DNA of 64,000 bases from Sphingobium cyanobacteriorum (GTDB lineage: Bacteria > Pseudomonadota > Alphaproteobacteria > Sphingomonadales > Sphingomonadaceae): the NCBI RefSeq assembly GCF_030580935.1, contig NZ_JAUQOM010000009.1:1-64000 (forward strand). Reading direction: 5' to 3'. How positions within the stretch are numbered: the stretch's first letter is position 1; the number at the start of each line of letters is the position of its first letter. Made by a program: the position numbers and the translations under genes. This document shows, in pieces, positions 53,797 through 62,102 of the stretch. Under the pieces are notes generated by a model. That model was not told the origin of the DNA. It searched no databases and was given only the letters and a program-made list of their open reading frames with translations.

Positions 53797-55430
53797 TCAT
53801 GCCGTCGCCGGGGGGCGGGTGCAGCGGGCTTCGCGCGCTGGCGACAGGCTGGCTGATCGCGCTGCTGTGGCTGGCGGGGCTGGCCGCGCCGGCGCAGGCG
53901 TCGGCCGAACCCCGGCTGGCGCTGGTGATCGTCAACGGCGCCTATCAGTCGTTCGACCGGCTCGGCTCCACCTATGCCGATGGCGAGAAGGTCGCGACCG
54001 CGCTCAACGCCACCGGCTTCACCGACGCCAGCGGCACCGGCCCGGTACAGGTGCGCCGCGACCTGACGCGCGCGGCGATGGCGCAGGCGATCGCCGATTT
54101 CCGCGCGCAGCTTGCCGCCGCCGGTCCCAAGGCGTTCGGCACCCTCTACTTTTCCGGCCATGGCGCGGCGCTGGGCAGCTATGGCGACGTGATGCTGCTG
54201 CCGGTCGATGCGGGCCGCGACCTCAGCCCCGAAAGTGCGAGCCTGACCCGCGCGGCGCTGACCCACCATCTGCTGGGATCGGGCGCGCAGACGGTGCTGA
54301 TCGTGCTCGACATGTGCCGCAACGTCCTGCCCGCCCCGCCGCCGACGCTGACCCAGATGATCGCGGCCGAAACCGGGACGGAGGCCAGCGCGGTGGGCGA
54401 ACTGGCGGGCAGCAAGGGGCTGCGCCGCATGGTGCGCGCGGCCGCCGCCACGATCCGCCCCGACCAGGGCTATCTGGTCGCCTTTTCCACCAGCGCCGAC
54501 CAGGTCGCCTTCGACGATGGCGTCTTTTCCAAGATTTTGGCCGAGGAAATCCGCCGGCCGCAGCAGAATATCGCCGATGCGCTCAAGCGCGTGTCGGACC
54601 GGGTTGCGCTGTCGTCGGGCAGGAATTTCCAGAAACCGACCTTCGACTATGGGCTGCAAGGGGCGCCCCCCTGCTTCATTTCGTGCGACCGGGCGGCGAG
54701 CGACCGTTTCTACGATTGCGCCAATTGCCCCTGGATGCGGGCGATCCCCGCCGGCCTGTCGCCCTTCGGATCGCCGCCGTCCGAACCGGGCCGCAGCGGC
54801 GACGAGCCGGTGCAGGCGCAGGTCAGGATCGACCGCCCCTTCGCCATCGGCGTCTATGAAGTGACCATCGCCGAATGGAATGCATGCGTGCGCGACAATG
54901 CCTGCGCGAAGCTGGGCAACTGGGCCAGGGAAAATCCCAATCCGCTGATCCCGGCGAGCGACATCAGCTATGAGGATGCGCAGGCGTTCCTCGCCTGGCT
55001 GACGGTCCAGTCGGGCCGCGCATATCGCCTGCCGAGCGAGCAGGAATGGGAATATGCCAGCCGCGCCGGGGCGCCCACGGCCTTTCCCTGGGGCGACGAC
55101 ATCAGCCCGTCCATGGCCAATTACGACCATACCGCCCGCTATCACGGGTCCGACACCGCGCCCTATCGCGGCTATCCCGAAGCGGTGAACAGCTATCCCG
55201 CCAATGCCTTCGGCCTCAACCAGATGCAGGGCAATATGTGGGAATGGACATCGGGCTGCACCGACACGAGTTGCCGGGCGCGGGTAATGCGTGGCGGATC
55301 GTTCGAAAGCGCGCCGGGCGCGCTGCGCGCCGCCAACCGCTTCACCGTGCCGCCAGGCAAAAGGCGGCAGGACGCCGGGCTGCGCGTCGTGCGCGACCTG
55401 GAGCCGGACGAGATCGGGGGCACGACCTGA
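53793..55430 (+). CDS. secreted caspase-like domain fused to FGE-sulfatase (SUMF1-like) domain
   Basis: The 545-residue protein has a signal peptide (to about 38) and a caspase-fold domain (about 40-280) with His123 in 'LYFSGHGAAL' and Cys175 in 'VLDMCRNV', fitting the D-x-C-R-N active site of bacterial C14 proteins. A formylglycine-generating-enzyme-like domain (about 350-535) follows, with 'AYRLPSEQEWEYASRAG', 'GLNQMQGNMWEWTSG', 'RVMRGGSFESAPG' and 'AANRF'. The active cysteines of true FGE are not seen in the last block, so this domain is probably a binding module (such folds also occur in diversifying and immune proteins). Confidence 0.85.
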   Translation: MIMPSPGGGCSGLRALATGWLIALLWLAGLAAPAQASAEPRLALVIVNGAYQSFDRLGSTYADGEKVATALNATGFTDASGTGPVQVRRDLTRAAMAQAIADFRAQLAAAGPKAFGTLYFSGHGAALGSYGDVMLLPVDAGRDLSPESASLTRAALTHHLLGSGAQTVLIVLDMCRNVLPAPPPTLTQMIAAETGTEASAVGELAGSKGLRRMVRAAAATIRPDQGYLVAFSTSADQVAFDDGVFSKILAEEIRRPQQNIADALKRVSDRVALSSGRNFQKPTFDYGLQGAPPCFISCDRAASDRFYDCANCPWMRAIPAGLSPFGSPPSEPGRSGDEPVQAQVRIDRPFAIGVYEVTIAEWNACVRDNACAKLGNWARENPNPLIPASDISYEDAQAFLAWLTVQSGRAYRLPSEQEWEYASRAGAPTAFPWGDDISPSMANYDHTARYHGSDTAPYRGYPEAVNSYPANAFGLNQMQGNMWEWTSGCTDTSCRARVMRGGSFESAPGALRAANRFTVPPGKRRQDAGLRVVRDLEPDEIGGTT

Positions 55431-55494
55431 TCGACGATTTTCTTGAAGGTTCGCGCCGCAGGTGGGACTGCGGCACGCAAAGAGGGGTAAGATT

Positions 55495-56406
55495 ATGCGG
55501 AAATTTATGATTGCGGGCGCACTGGCCGTCCTGCTGCCCGGCGTGGCGCAGGCATCGCCTTATTATGCGTCGATCGGCAGCCCGAACAGCTTGCAGCACA
55601 CCGCCGTCACCACGGCGCTCAACCTGAACGACCTGGACTATGATGCCGACCTCGACACGCCCGGATTCGATGTGGAGGGCGATGCAGACACAATCGGCGG
55701 CGCTTTCACCTATTGGGATTCCGCGGGCGACGCGGGGCAGCGCTACGAACTGCGCTATCAAAAGGCGTTCCGCCCGTCGGAGGGTAGCCGGGCGCGCATC
55801 CTGATCGACCCGATCCTCAATGTCCTGCACGTCAACAAGGGCGACACCGCGATCCTGGGCACATTGTCGGCGGGCGTCGAATTGCCGGTCCAGCCCAACT
55901 GGCTGATCACCCCGCGCGTCGCTTTTGGCGCCAGCAACAATGACGGCTATTTCGGCGCAAGCAGCGAAGTGCTGACCATGTCGGCCACCAGCCGCTACAA
56001 GATCGCGCAACTGGGGCGCGGCGACCTGACCATTGGCAACATGGTCGGATGGTCCACCACCACCGATATCGGCATCGGCAAGAAACCGGGCTTCTATTTC
56101 AAGGAAGATGTCTGGGCGTTCCGCAACGGGCTGGCCTATCAATTGCCGTTCAAGGGGCGGATGTTCGGCGGGCGGCAGGGATCGATCCGCGCCAGCTACA
56201 CCTGGACCAAGCTGACCGGCGACCCGCAATCCTATGAAGACGTGCATGAAGCCGCGCTGAGCATGGGCGTGCGCACCCGCGAGGCGGAGCAGAAGAGCCG
56301 GACCGAACAGTTGCGCATCGGCCTCATCTACACCCATGGCACCAGCAGCTTTTCGCATGATTTCGATTTCGACGCGGTGACGCTGACGGTCGGATACCGC
56401 TTCTAG
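55495..56406 (+). CDS. outer-membrane beta-barrel protein
   Basis: The 303-residue protein starts at ATG 55495 with GAGGGG upstream and a signal peptide ending 'VAQA'. The rest consists of about ten alternating beta strands with aromatic girdles, and it ends '...LTVGYRF', the C-terminal Phe signature for BAM insertion. No TonB box or plug is present. It sits between the caspase-FGE protein and the papain-like protease, so it may provide an export pore or surface anchor for this set. The family is not recognised. Confidence 0.75.
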   Translation: MRKFMIAGALAVLLPGVAQASPYYASIGSPNSLQHTAVTTALNLNDLDYDADLDTPGFDVEGDADTIGGAFTYWDSAGDAGQRYELRYQKAFRPSEGSRARILIDPILNVLHVNKGDTAILGTLSAGVELPVQPNWLITPRVAFGASNNDGYFGASSEVLTMSATSRYKIAQLGRGDLTIGNMVGWSTTTDIGIGKKPGFYFKEDVWAFRNGLAYQLPFKGRMFGGRQGSIRASYTWTKLTGDPQSYEDVHEAALSMGVRTREAEQKSRTEQLRIGLIYTHGTSSFSHDFDFDAVTLTVGYRF

Positions 56407-56433
56407 AACAACGGCTTTCGGGAGGAACGGGTG

Positions 56434-57975
56434 ATGGCACATCGTCTCGTCACATGGGGCATCCCCGTGCTGCTGGCGCTGTCGGGCGGCGCGCTGGTCG
56501 CGCAGCAGGCGGACGATGCGCAATTCATGACCGGCGCGGAGCCTGTTTCTCCCGAAGATTATGCGAAACTGCCCAAACAGGGGCGGTTCCGCGCCTATCT
56601 GCCCAAGCGGGTGGACCTGTCCAACGCCTATCCCCCGCCCGGATCGCAGGGGCCGCAGCCCAATTGCGTCGCCTGGGCGACCACCTATGCCGCGCGCACC
56701 TTCCTCAACTTCCGCGACAAGGATGTGCAGCCGGCCCAGCCCGCCGACCAGATGAGCCCGGCCTATGTCTATAACCGGCTGCGCCCGGCGGGGTCGCCCT
56801 GCACCGGCACGATCAGCATCGTCCAGGCGCTGACCCTGCTGAAGAATGAGGGGACGGTCAGCCTGGCCGAATTTCCCGACGACATGACCCGCTGCGCGAT
56901 CCCCGCGCCCGATGCGCTGAAGGCGAAGGCCGGCGATTTCCGCCTGCTCGACTGGCGCGCGATCGACCGGGAAGTGAAGGACGACTGGCGCACGCCCATC
57001 ATCCTGGACGATGTGAAGGGCGCGCTGGCGCGCGGCGCGCCGGTGATCTTCGCCATGCCCGCACCCGCCGATTTCAAGGCGTTTCGCGGCGATGGCGTCT
57101 ATGCCCGCGCCGACAAGCCGGACAAGGCCAATTATCACGCCATGGCGATCGTGGGCTATGACGAGGACAGGCAGGCGCTGCGCATCATGAACAGTTGGGG
57201 GCCGGAGTGGGGCGACAAGGGCTATGCCTGGATCGACTATGCGACCTTCAAGCTGCTGACCGGCGAAGCCTATTCGCTCGAAGCGCCGATCGCCCCGGCC
57301 ACGCCGGGCGCGCCGCCCCCGCCGCGCACGGCCGCCCAGATTTTTGCCGATGCGCAGGCCGCCATCCCCTGCGGCACGGTGGCGGTGCAGGGCCGGAGCG
57401 TGACCGGATTTTCCGGCGACCTGAACGCCATCGCGGCGCTGCGCGCGGCGGCGGCCAAGGCCGACCCCAGGCTGGATTTCGCCGTCCGTCATTTGCCCTG
57501 GCCGCAATGCGAGGCGGCACTGACGCTGGCCGCGCCGCTGGCGCGCGAGGGGACCGGCATCGCCGTCCTGACCGAAAGCGGCGCGCCCCGCAGCGGCGAT
57601 CCGGTTACGATGCGCGAGAATGAGATTTTCGGCGTCAGCGCCACCACCAGCGCCGCCCGCCCCTATCTCAGCATCATCTATCTTCAGGCCGACGGCAGCG
57701 CGGTGGAACTGCATCGCGGCCATCCCGAACCCGACCGCAAGGGCGTGCGCCGCGTGACCATCGGCCTGTCGCAGACCGCGCAGCGCTATCAGGTCGCGCC
57801 ACCCTTCGGCCCGGAACTGATCGTCGCGCTGGCATCGGAAAAGCCGCTGTTCGGCGATGATGAGGTGGTGAACGGGACCGAACGGCAATTCCTGACCCGG
57901 CTGCGGGCGCGGCTGGCGGCGCAGCGCGGCGATGGCGTGGCGGCGGCCTTCGTCCGGCTCCAGACCAGCAACTGA
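56434..57975 (+). CDS. secreted papain-like (C1) cysteine protease
   Basis: GGAGG precedes ATG 56434 by 8 nt; GTG 56431 is also possible. After a signal peptide ('PVLLALSGGALVAQQ') a C1-peptidase domain has the oxyanion Gln72 in 'SQGPQPNC', catalytic Cys78, His235 in 'ANYHAMAIVGYDE' and Asn253 in 'IMNSWGPEWGDKGYAWI'. A C-terminal region (about 310-513) has a DUF4384-like stretch ('RPYLSIIYLQADGSAVELH'). The full triad is present, so activity is expected in the periplasm or outside the cell. The next gene starts 9 bp after its stop. Confidence 0.88.
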   Translation: MAHRLVTWGIPVLLALSGGALVAQQADDAQFMTGAEPVSPEDYAKLPKQGRFRAYLPKRVDLSNAYPPPGSQGPQPNCVAWATTYAARTFLNFRDKDVQPAQPADQMSPAYVYNRLRPAGSPCTGTISIVQALTLLKNEGTVSLAEFPDDMTRCAIPAPDALKAKAGDFRLLDWRAIDREVKDDWRTPIILDDVKGALARGAPVIFAMPAPADFKAFRGDGVYARADKPDKANYHAMAIVGYDEDRQALRIMNSWGPEWGDKGYAWIDYATFKLLTGEAYSLEAPIAPATPGAPPPPRTAAQIFADAQAAIPCGTVAVQGRSVTGFSGDLNAIAALRAAAAKADPRLDFAVRHLPWPQCEAALTLAAPLAREGTGIAVLTESGAPRSGDPVTMRENEIFGVSATTSAARPYLSIIYLQADGSAVELHRGHPEPDRKGVRRVTIGLSQTAQRYQVAPPFGPELIVALASEKPLFGDDEVVNGTERQFLTRLRARLAAQRGDGVAAAFVRLQTSN

Positions 57976-57983
57976 CCCCGGCG

Positions 57984-60116
57984 ATGGGGGGCAAGCCGCA
58001 GACACGTCTGAGCGGGCTGCACCTGCCGCCGGTGGCCCCGGTCGTCCGCTTCGGCGCGATGGGGGTCGCCTTCCTGCTGGGCACATGGGGCTTTGCCCAG
58101 GCCTATGCCCAGGCCGGGATCGCATCGACGCTGATGCAGGACGGCTTGCGCGCGCTGCGGCTGATCGTCGGCAGCTTCCCGCTGGTGCTGGAGGGGCGCG
58201 ACCTGCCGCTGGCGCTCAATATCGCGCGCTGGGCGCTGCCGCTGCTGACCTTCTGGTCCACGGCGGCGCTGGCGTGGGAACAGGTGCGCAATCCGCTGCG
58301 GCTGGCGCTGATCCGCGCGCGCGGCGGGCATCTGGTGATTGCCGGCGACGCGGACGGCGGCGTTGCGGCGCAGGCGGCGACGGGCGCTCTGGCGGACGGG
58401 CGGCGAGTGCTGATCTGGGCGCAGGACCGGCGCGCGACCTGGATCGGCGACGCGCTGGAAGCGGGCGCGGCCGAAGTGCAGCAGGATGCGCCGGAGGACA
58501 GCGCCGCCAGCCTGGCGCTGGACAAGGCGCGCGCGGTGCTGCTGCTGGCCAGCGAGGCGCGCGCCAATATCGCGCTCGCATCGGCGGTGCTGGCGCAGGC
58601 GGGCGCGGTCCGGCCGGCGGGCGATCCGCTGGACGTGATCCTGCGCGTTGATGATCCCGACCTGCGGCGCAGCATCGAACAACGGTTCGCGCAGGGCGAC
58701 CGCCGCACCGCGCGGGTGCGGCTGGCGGCGCTGCCCGACATTGCCGCGCGGCAACTGGCGCTGGCGCGGCCGATCGACGGTTTCGTCCGCGTGGGACAAA
58801 GCGGGCGCGGCGTGCTGGTAATCGGCTTTTCGCCCCTGATCGAGCGTTTCGTGCTGCGCACGCTGGCCGGCGGCCATTATCGCGATGGCGGGAAGCCGGC
58901 CTTTGCGATCCACCTGTCCGGCGCAGCCGAGGCGGAAGGCGCGTTTCGCGCCCGCCATCCGGGCGCAGACGCGCTGGCGCCGGTGCGGTTCGTGGAAGCG
59001 CGGACCGATCCGGCGCGGGTCGCCGTGCTGATCGACGCCCATGTCGCGGCGCAGGGCGAGCCGGTCGCGATCCTGATCGACCTGGCCGATGACGACCGCG
59101 CGCTGGCGGTGGCGCTGGCGGTCGATGCCCGCTATCGCGCCGCCGCCCTGCCCGCCCCGCCGATCCATGTGCGGATGGCCGGCGCGCACGACCATCGCAT
59201 CGGCGCGGGCCTGTTGCCCTTCGGCGCGATGGCCGACCTGGCCGATCCCGACGCCCTGTTACAGGACCGGCATGACGCGCTCGCCCGGTCGATCCATGAT
59301 TTCTATCTGGAGGGCCGCTTTACCGAGGGCGAGCGGATCGGCGCGCGCGCGTCGATGCAGGAATGGGAGGATCTGCCCGAAAGTTTCCGCGACGATAACC
59401 GGCTGGTCGCTGATTGCTACAGCCTGAAACTGCGCGATATCGGCGCGCGGCTGGTGGATGGCGACGGGCCGGGCCTGCTGCTCGATGCCGACGAGCTGGA
59501 GCAATTGTCGCGCGCCGAACATGATCGCTGGATGGCGGCCAAGCTGGTGCAGGGCTGGACCCATGGCCCGGTGCGGGACGACGCCCGCCGGCTGCACCCC
59601 GACATCGTGCCCTATGATGACCTCAGCGAAGCGATCAAGGATCTGGACCGGGAACAGGTGCGGATCATGGCGCGGTTGCTGAGCGCGTCGGGCAGGCGCG
59701 CGCTGCGGGGGCTGACCATCGCCTTGACGCCGGGCGGCGACGCGGTCGCGGCCGATCCGGCGGCGGTGCTGGACGCGCTCGCCACCCGCTATCCCGACCG
59801 CGCGCCGATCTTCCTGGGCGATCTGGCCGATCCCTGGTCGCGGGCGATGCTGGCGGCGGTGCAGGCGCGCGGGGCATTGGTGCAACTGACGCTGCGCGAC
59901 CATGCGCAGGCGATCCTGGACGGCCTGCCGGGCGGCGCGGCGCGGGTGGCGGCGGAGCTGATCGCGGCGGCCGACCGCATCCATGCCGTGCCGCCGGGCG
60001 ACGACTGGCTGGCGGCGCAGGGCGAGTTGCGGCTGGCGGCGACGCCCGGCGACGATGCCCGCGCCATCGTCCTGGCACCGGACGGCGCGATCCTGCGCGC
60101 GCCATGGATAGGCTGA
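57984..60116 (+). CDS. membrane protein with TrkA-N/RCK-like regions and a RyR domain
   Basis: The 710-residue protein has two N-terminal transmembrane helices ('VRFGAMGVAFLLGTWGFAQA' and 'LNIARWALPLLTFWSTAAL') and two Rossmann-like regions with TrkA-N/RCK character ('RARGGHLVIAGDADGGVAAQ' about 112-250, and 'GVLVIGFSPLIERFVL' about 275-430). A RyR domain (about 505-560, 'LSRAEHDRWMAAKLVQGWTH' and 'LHPDIVPYDDLSEAIKDLD') follows, with a C-terminal alpha/beta segment of SLOG-like look. RyR domains occur in ryanodine receptors and in bacterial conflict-system proteins. It probably senses a nucleotide ligand and controls the coupled Mla genes. Confidence 0.78.
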   Translation: MGGKPQTRLSGLHLPPVAPVVRFGAMGVAFLLGTWGFAQAYAQAGIASTLMQDGLRALRLIVGSFPLVLEGRDLPLALNIARWALPLLTFWSTAALAWEQVRNPLRLALIRARGGHLVIAGDADGGVAAQAATGALADGRRVLIWAQDRRATWIGDALEAGAAEVQQDAPEDSAASLALDKARAVLLLASEARANIALASAVLAQAGAVRPAGDPLDVILRVDDPDLRRSIEQRFAQGDRRTARVRLAALPDIAARQLALARPIDGFVRVGQSGRGVLVIGFSPLIERFVLRTLAGGHYRDGGKPAFAIHLSGAAEAEGAFRARHPGADALAPVRFVEARTDPARVAVLIDAHVAAQGEPVAILIDLADDDRALAVALAVDARYRAAALPAPPIHVRMAGAHDHRIGAGLLPFGAMADLADPDALLQDRHDALARSIHDFYLEGRFTEGERIGARASMQEWEDLPESFRDDNRLVADCYSLKLRDIGARLVDGDGPGLLLDADELEQLSRAEHDRWMAAKLVQGWTHGPVRDDARRLHPDIVPYDDLSEAIKDLDREQVRIMARLLSASGRRALRGLTIALTPGGDAVAADPAAVLDALATRYPDRAPIFLGDLADPWSRAMLAAVQARGALVQLTLRDHAQAILDGLPGGAARVAAELIAAADRIHAVPPGDDWLAAQGELRLAATPGDDARAIVLAPDGAILRAPWIG

Positions 60117-60871
60117 CCGGACCGCGCAAGCCGATCGCCGCGATCGGCGCGGGAATATGGCTGACCCTGCGCGCGGCGCGGGGGATGGGACAGCGCCTGA
60201 TCGCGGGCGATGCGCTGGCGCAACGGCAACTGGCCGACGGGTTGCCGCTCCATATCTGGCGGCCGCTGCGCACGCTGCTGCCGCTCGCCGCGCTGGCGGG
60301 GATGATCGCCGGGATCGGCGCGGCCCGGCTGCTGACCATCTATAACGCGCAGATTCCGGTGCTGGGCGCGCTGGCGCAGATTTTGCCACGCGACATCGTG
60401 CCACTGCTGGTCGGGCTGTTCGCATCGGGCAGCGTGTCGGTGGCGATCGCGGCGCGGCTGGGGGCGATGGCGCTCAACCGGGAGATCGACGCGCTGGAGG
60501 CGCTGGGGCGCGATCCGGTCGCCCATGCGCTGGGACCGGCGCTGGTGGCGGTGCTGCTGTCGACGCCGATCCATATGGCGCTGGCGGGGGTGGCGGCGAT
60601 CCTGGGCTGCGCGCTGCCGCTGGCGCTGATCGCCAATGTCGGCTGGCCGCTCTGGGCCGGATTCGCCTTCTCGCACGATGCCGCGCAGGCGATGCTGACC
60701 GGCATGGCCAAGGTGTTGCTCTATGCCCTCATTGCCTTTGCCGTGGGCAGCGCGGTGGGCGCGCGGCCGGTGCGGTCGCCCGCCGATATCGGCCGCCGCG
60801 CGATCACCGCCTTCACCGCCGGGCTGCTCGGCATCTTCGCGGCGGCGGCCTTGTGGACGGGGCTGGCATGA
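60104..60871 (+). CDS. mlaE: MlaE-family ABC transporter permease
   Basis: The 255-residue membrane protein matches the MlaE/YrbE permease: 'QILPRDIVPLLVGLFASGSV', 'AIAARLGAMALNREIDALEALG' (the family's conserved cytosolic loop, EIDALEALG) and a last helix ending 'FAAAALWTGLA'. MlaE forms the inner-membrane channel for phospholipid movement, paired with MlaF and the MCE protein MlaD. It overlaps the RyR gene by 13 nt, so these are tightly coupled. The first about 60 residues resemble the amphipathic N-terminal helix of the family. Confidence 0.85.
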   Translation: MDRLTGPRKPIAAIGAGIWLTLRAARGMGQRLIAGDALAQRQLADGLPLHIWRPLRTLLPLAALAGMIAGIGAARLLTIYNAQIPVLGALAQILPRDIVPLLVGLFASGSVSVAIAARLGAMALNREIDALEALGRDPVAHALGPALVAVLLSTPIHMALAGVAAILGCALPLALIANVGWPLWAGFAFSHDAAQAMLTGMAKVLLYALIAFAVGSAVGARPVRSPADIGRRAITAFTAGLLGIFAAAALWTGLA

Positions 60872-61554
60872 GCGCGCTGCTGGCCTTCGACGCGGTCAGC
60901 CTGGTGCTGGGCGGGGCGCGCCTGCTGGACCGGATCGACCTGACGGTCGGGCCGGGCGAGCGGGTCGGCATCGTGGGCGACAGCGGCGCGGGCAAGGGCT
61001 GGTTGCTGAAACTCGCGATCGGGCTGGCGCATCCGGGCAGCGGATCGGTGCGGCTGATGGGGCAGGATCTGGCGACGACCGACGCCGATGCGCGCCGCCT
61101 GTTGCGCGCCCGCTGCGGCGTGGCGATGCAGGGCGGGTCGTTGCTGGGGGAGCTGAGCATAGAGGAGAATATGCGGCTGGCGATCGGCACTGGCGGCGGG
61201 CGGGTGGCGCGGCGGATCGACCGGCTGTTGCTGGAATTCGGGCTGGAGCAGGCGGCCGCAACCCGCGCCGACAGGCTCTCGATCGGCGAGCAACGCCGCG
61301 CCGAACTGGCCCGCGCCTTCATGCGCGATCCTGAATTGCTGATCCTGGACGAGCCGTTCGAGGGCGCCTTCGCGCGTGGCGAGGGGCTGGAGGCGCAGGT
61401 GCGGCGGCGGATCGTGCCGCAGGGCCGCGCGCTGCTGCTGCTGACACAGGACATGGTGCTGGCCGGGCGGCTGTGCGAGCGGCTGTATCGGCTGGAGCGC
61501 GGACGGCTGCTTCAGCAGGCCGCCGCCGACACCGTACCCGCCGCAACATCCTGA
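60868..61554 (+). CDS. mlaF: MlaF-family ABC ATPase with altered nucleotide-binding motifs
   Basis: The 228-residue protein (ATG 60868, 4-nt overlap with mlaE) has the ABC fold. Walker A reads 'GDSGAGKGW', with Gly where Ser/Thr is expected (residue 44); the Q-loop is 'VAMQGG' (Gln88); the signature is LSIGE (137-141) rather than LSGGQ; Walker B is 'LLILDEP' with Glu162; and the switch position usually His is Gln194 ('LLTQDM'). The Walker B and Q-loop are intact, so ATP binding and slow hydrolysis may remain, but normal cycling is doubtful. Its 3' end overlaps the opposite lipoprotein gene by 43 nt. Confidence 0.82.
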   Translation: MSALLAFDAVSLVLGGARLLDRIDLTVGPGERVGIVGDSGAGKGWLLKLAIGLAHPGSGSVRLMGQDLATTDADARRLLRARCGVAMQGGSLLGELSIEENMRLAIGTGGGRVARRIDRLLLEFGLEQAAATRADRLSIGEQRRAELARAFMRDPELLILDEPFEGAFARGEGLEAQVRRRIVPQGRALLLLTQDMVLAGRLCERLYRLERGRLLQQAAADTVPAATS

Positions 61555-62102
61555 ACGAAGGCGGCGACCGCCTGCTCGATCGCCTGCTGGAAGGCGGCGG
61601 CGCGAACGGTGCCGGCGGCGGCGGCGATCGGCGCGCTGGCGCAATAGCGGCCCGCGCCTATGGCACTGCCCTGTGTCACCTGCGTCACGTCGAAGGCGAC
61701 GACCGCGCGCGCGGCCCCGGCATCGCTCACCTCCTCGAACCGATCGAGCGCCGCCACCACGCGCCGGTCGGCGGCGAGCGGCAGGCCGGGGCCGGTGACG
61801 CTGGCAAAGCGGCTGCGCAGCCCGGCGACCAGGGCGCGGGTCAGGCTGTCGGCTGGCGCGTCCTCCCAGAAATAGGTGGCGGCCTGGCGAATTTCGCCGG
61901 GTGCGGCGGCATCGACATAGGCGTAGCGCTGGCCTGCGATCAGGCCATGGGCCTGCACCGGCGCGACCGCGAAGCTGGGCGTGGCAGCGGGCGCAGCAGC
62001 CGTAAAACGGGGCGACAGCCGCATCGTGACGGACGCATCGCCGCCCTTGAGCGCGGCACAGCCGGCGAGCGCCAGCAGCAGGAACGGGGCAAGGCGCGTC
62101 AC
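61512..62102 (-). CDS. ABC-type transport auxiliary lipoprotein (MlaD/PqiC-like partner)
   Basis: The start is GTG 62102, overlapping the MlaD stop (GTGA). The 196-residue protein has a lipobox 'LALAGC' and a mature domain with 'AVAPVQAHGLIAGQRYAYVD', 'YFWEDAPADSLTRALVAGLR' and 'FDVTQVTQG', matching the ABC auxiliary (LptE/PqiC-like) family, often found with MCE transporters at the outer membrane or periplasm. It is coupled to MlaD. It runs antiparallel to the mlaF gene and overlaps its last 43 nt, so the two 3' ends share sequence. Confidence 0.83.
   Translation of the reverse strand: MTRLAPFLLLALAGCAALKGGDASVTMRLSPRFTAAAPAATPSFAVAPVQAHGLIAGQRYAYVDAAAPGEIRQAATYFWEDAPADSLTRALVAGLRSRFASVTGPGLPLAADRRVVAALDRFEEVSDAGAARAVVAFDVTQVTQGSAIGAGRYCASAPIAAAAGTVRAAAFQQAIEQAVAAFVQDVAAGTVSAAAC

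Noticed and set aside
55342..58125. 927-residue minus-strand frame
   Set aside because: It is antisense to the barrel and papain genes, with an Arg/Gly/Ala-rich composition and no recognisable domain; the plus-strand genes have signal peptides, binding sites and catalytic motifs.
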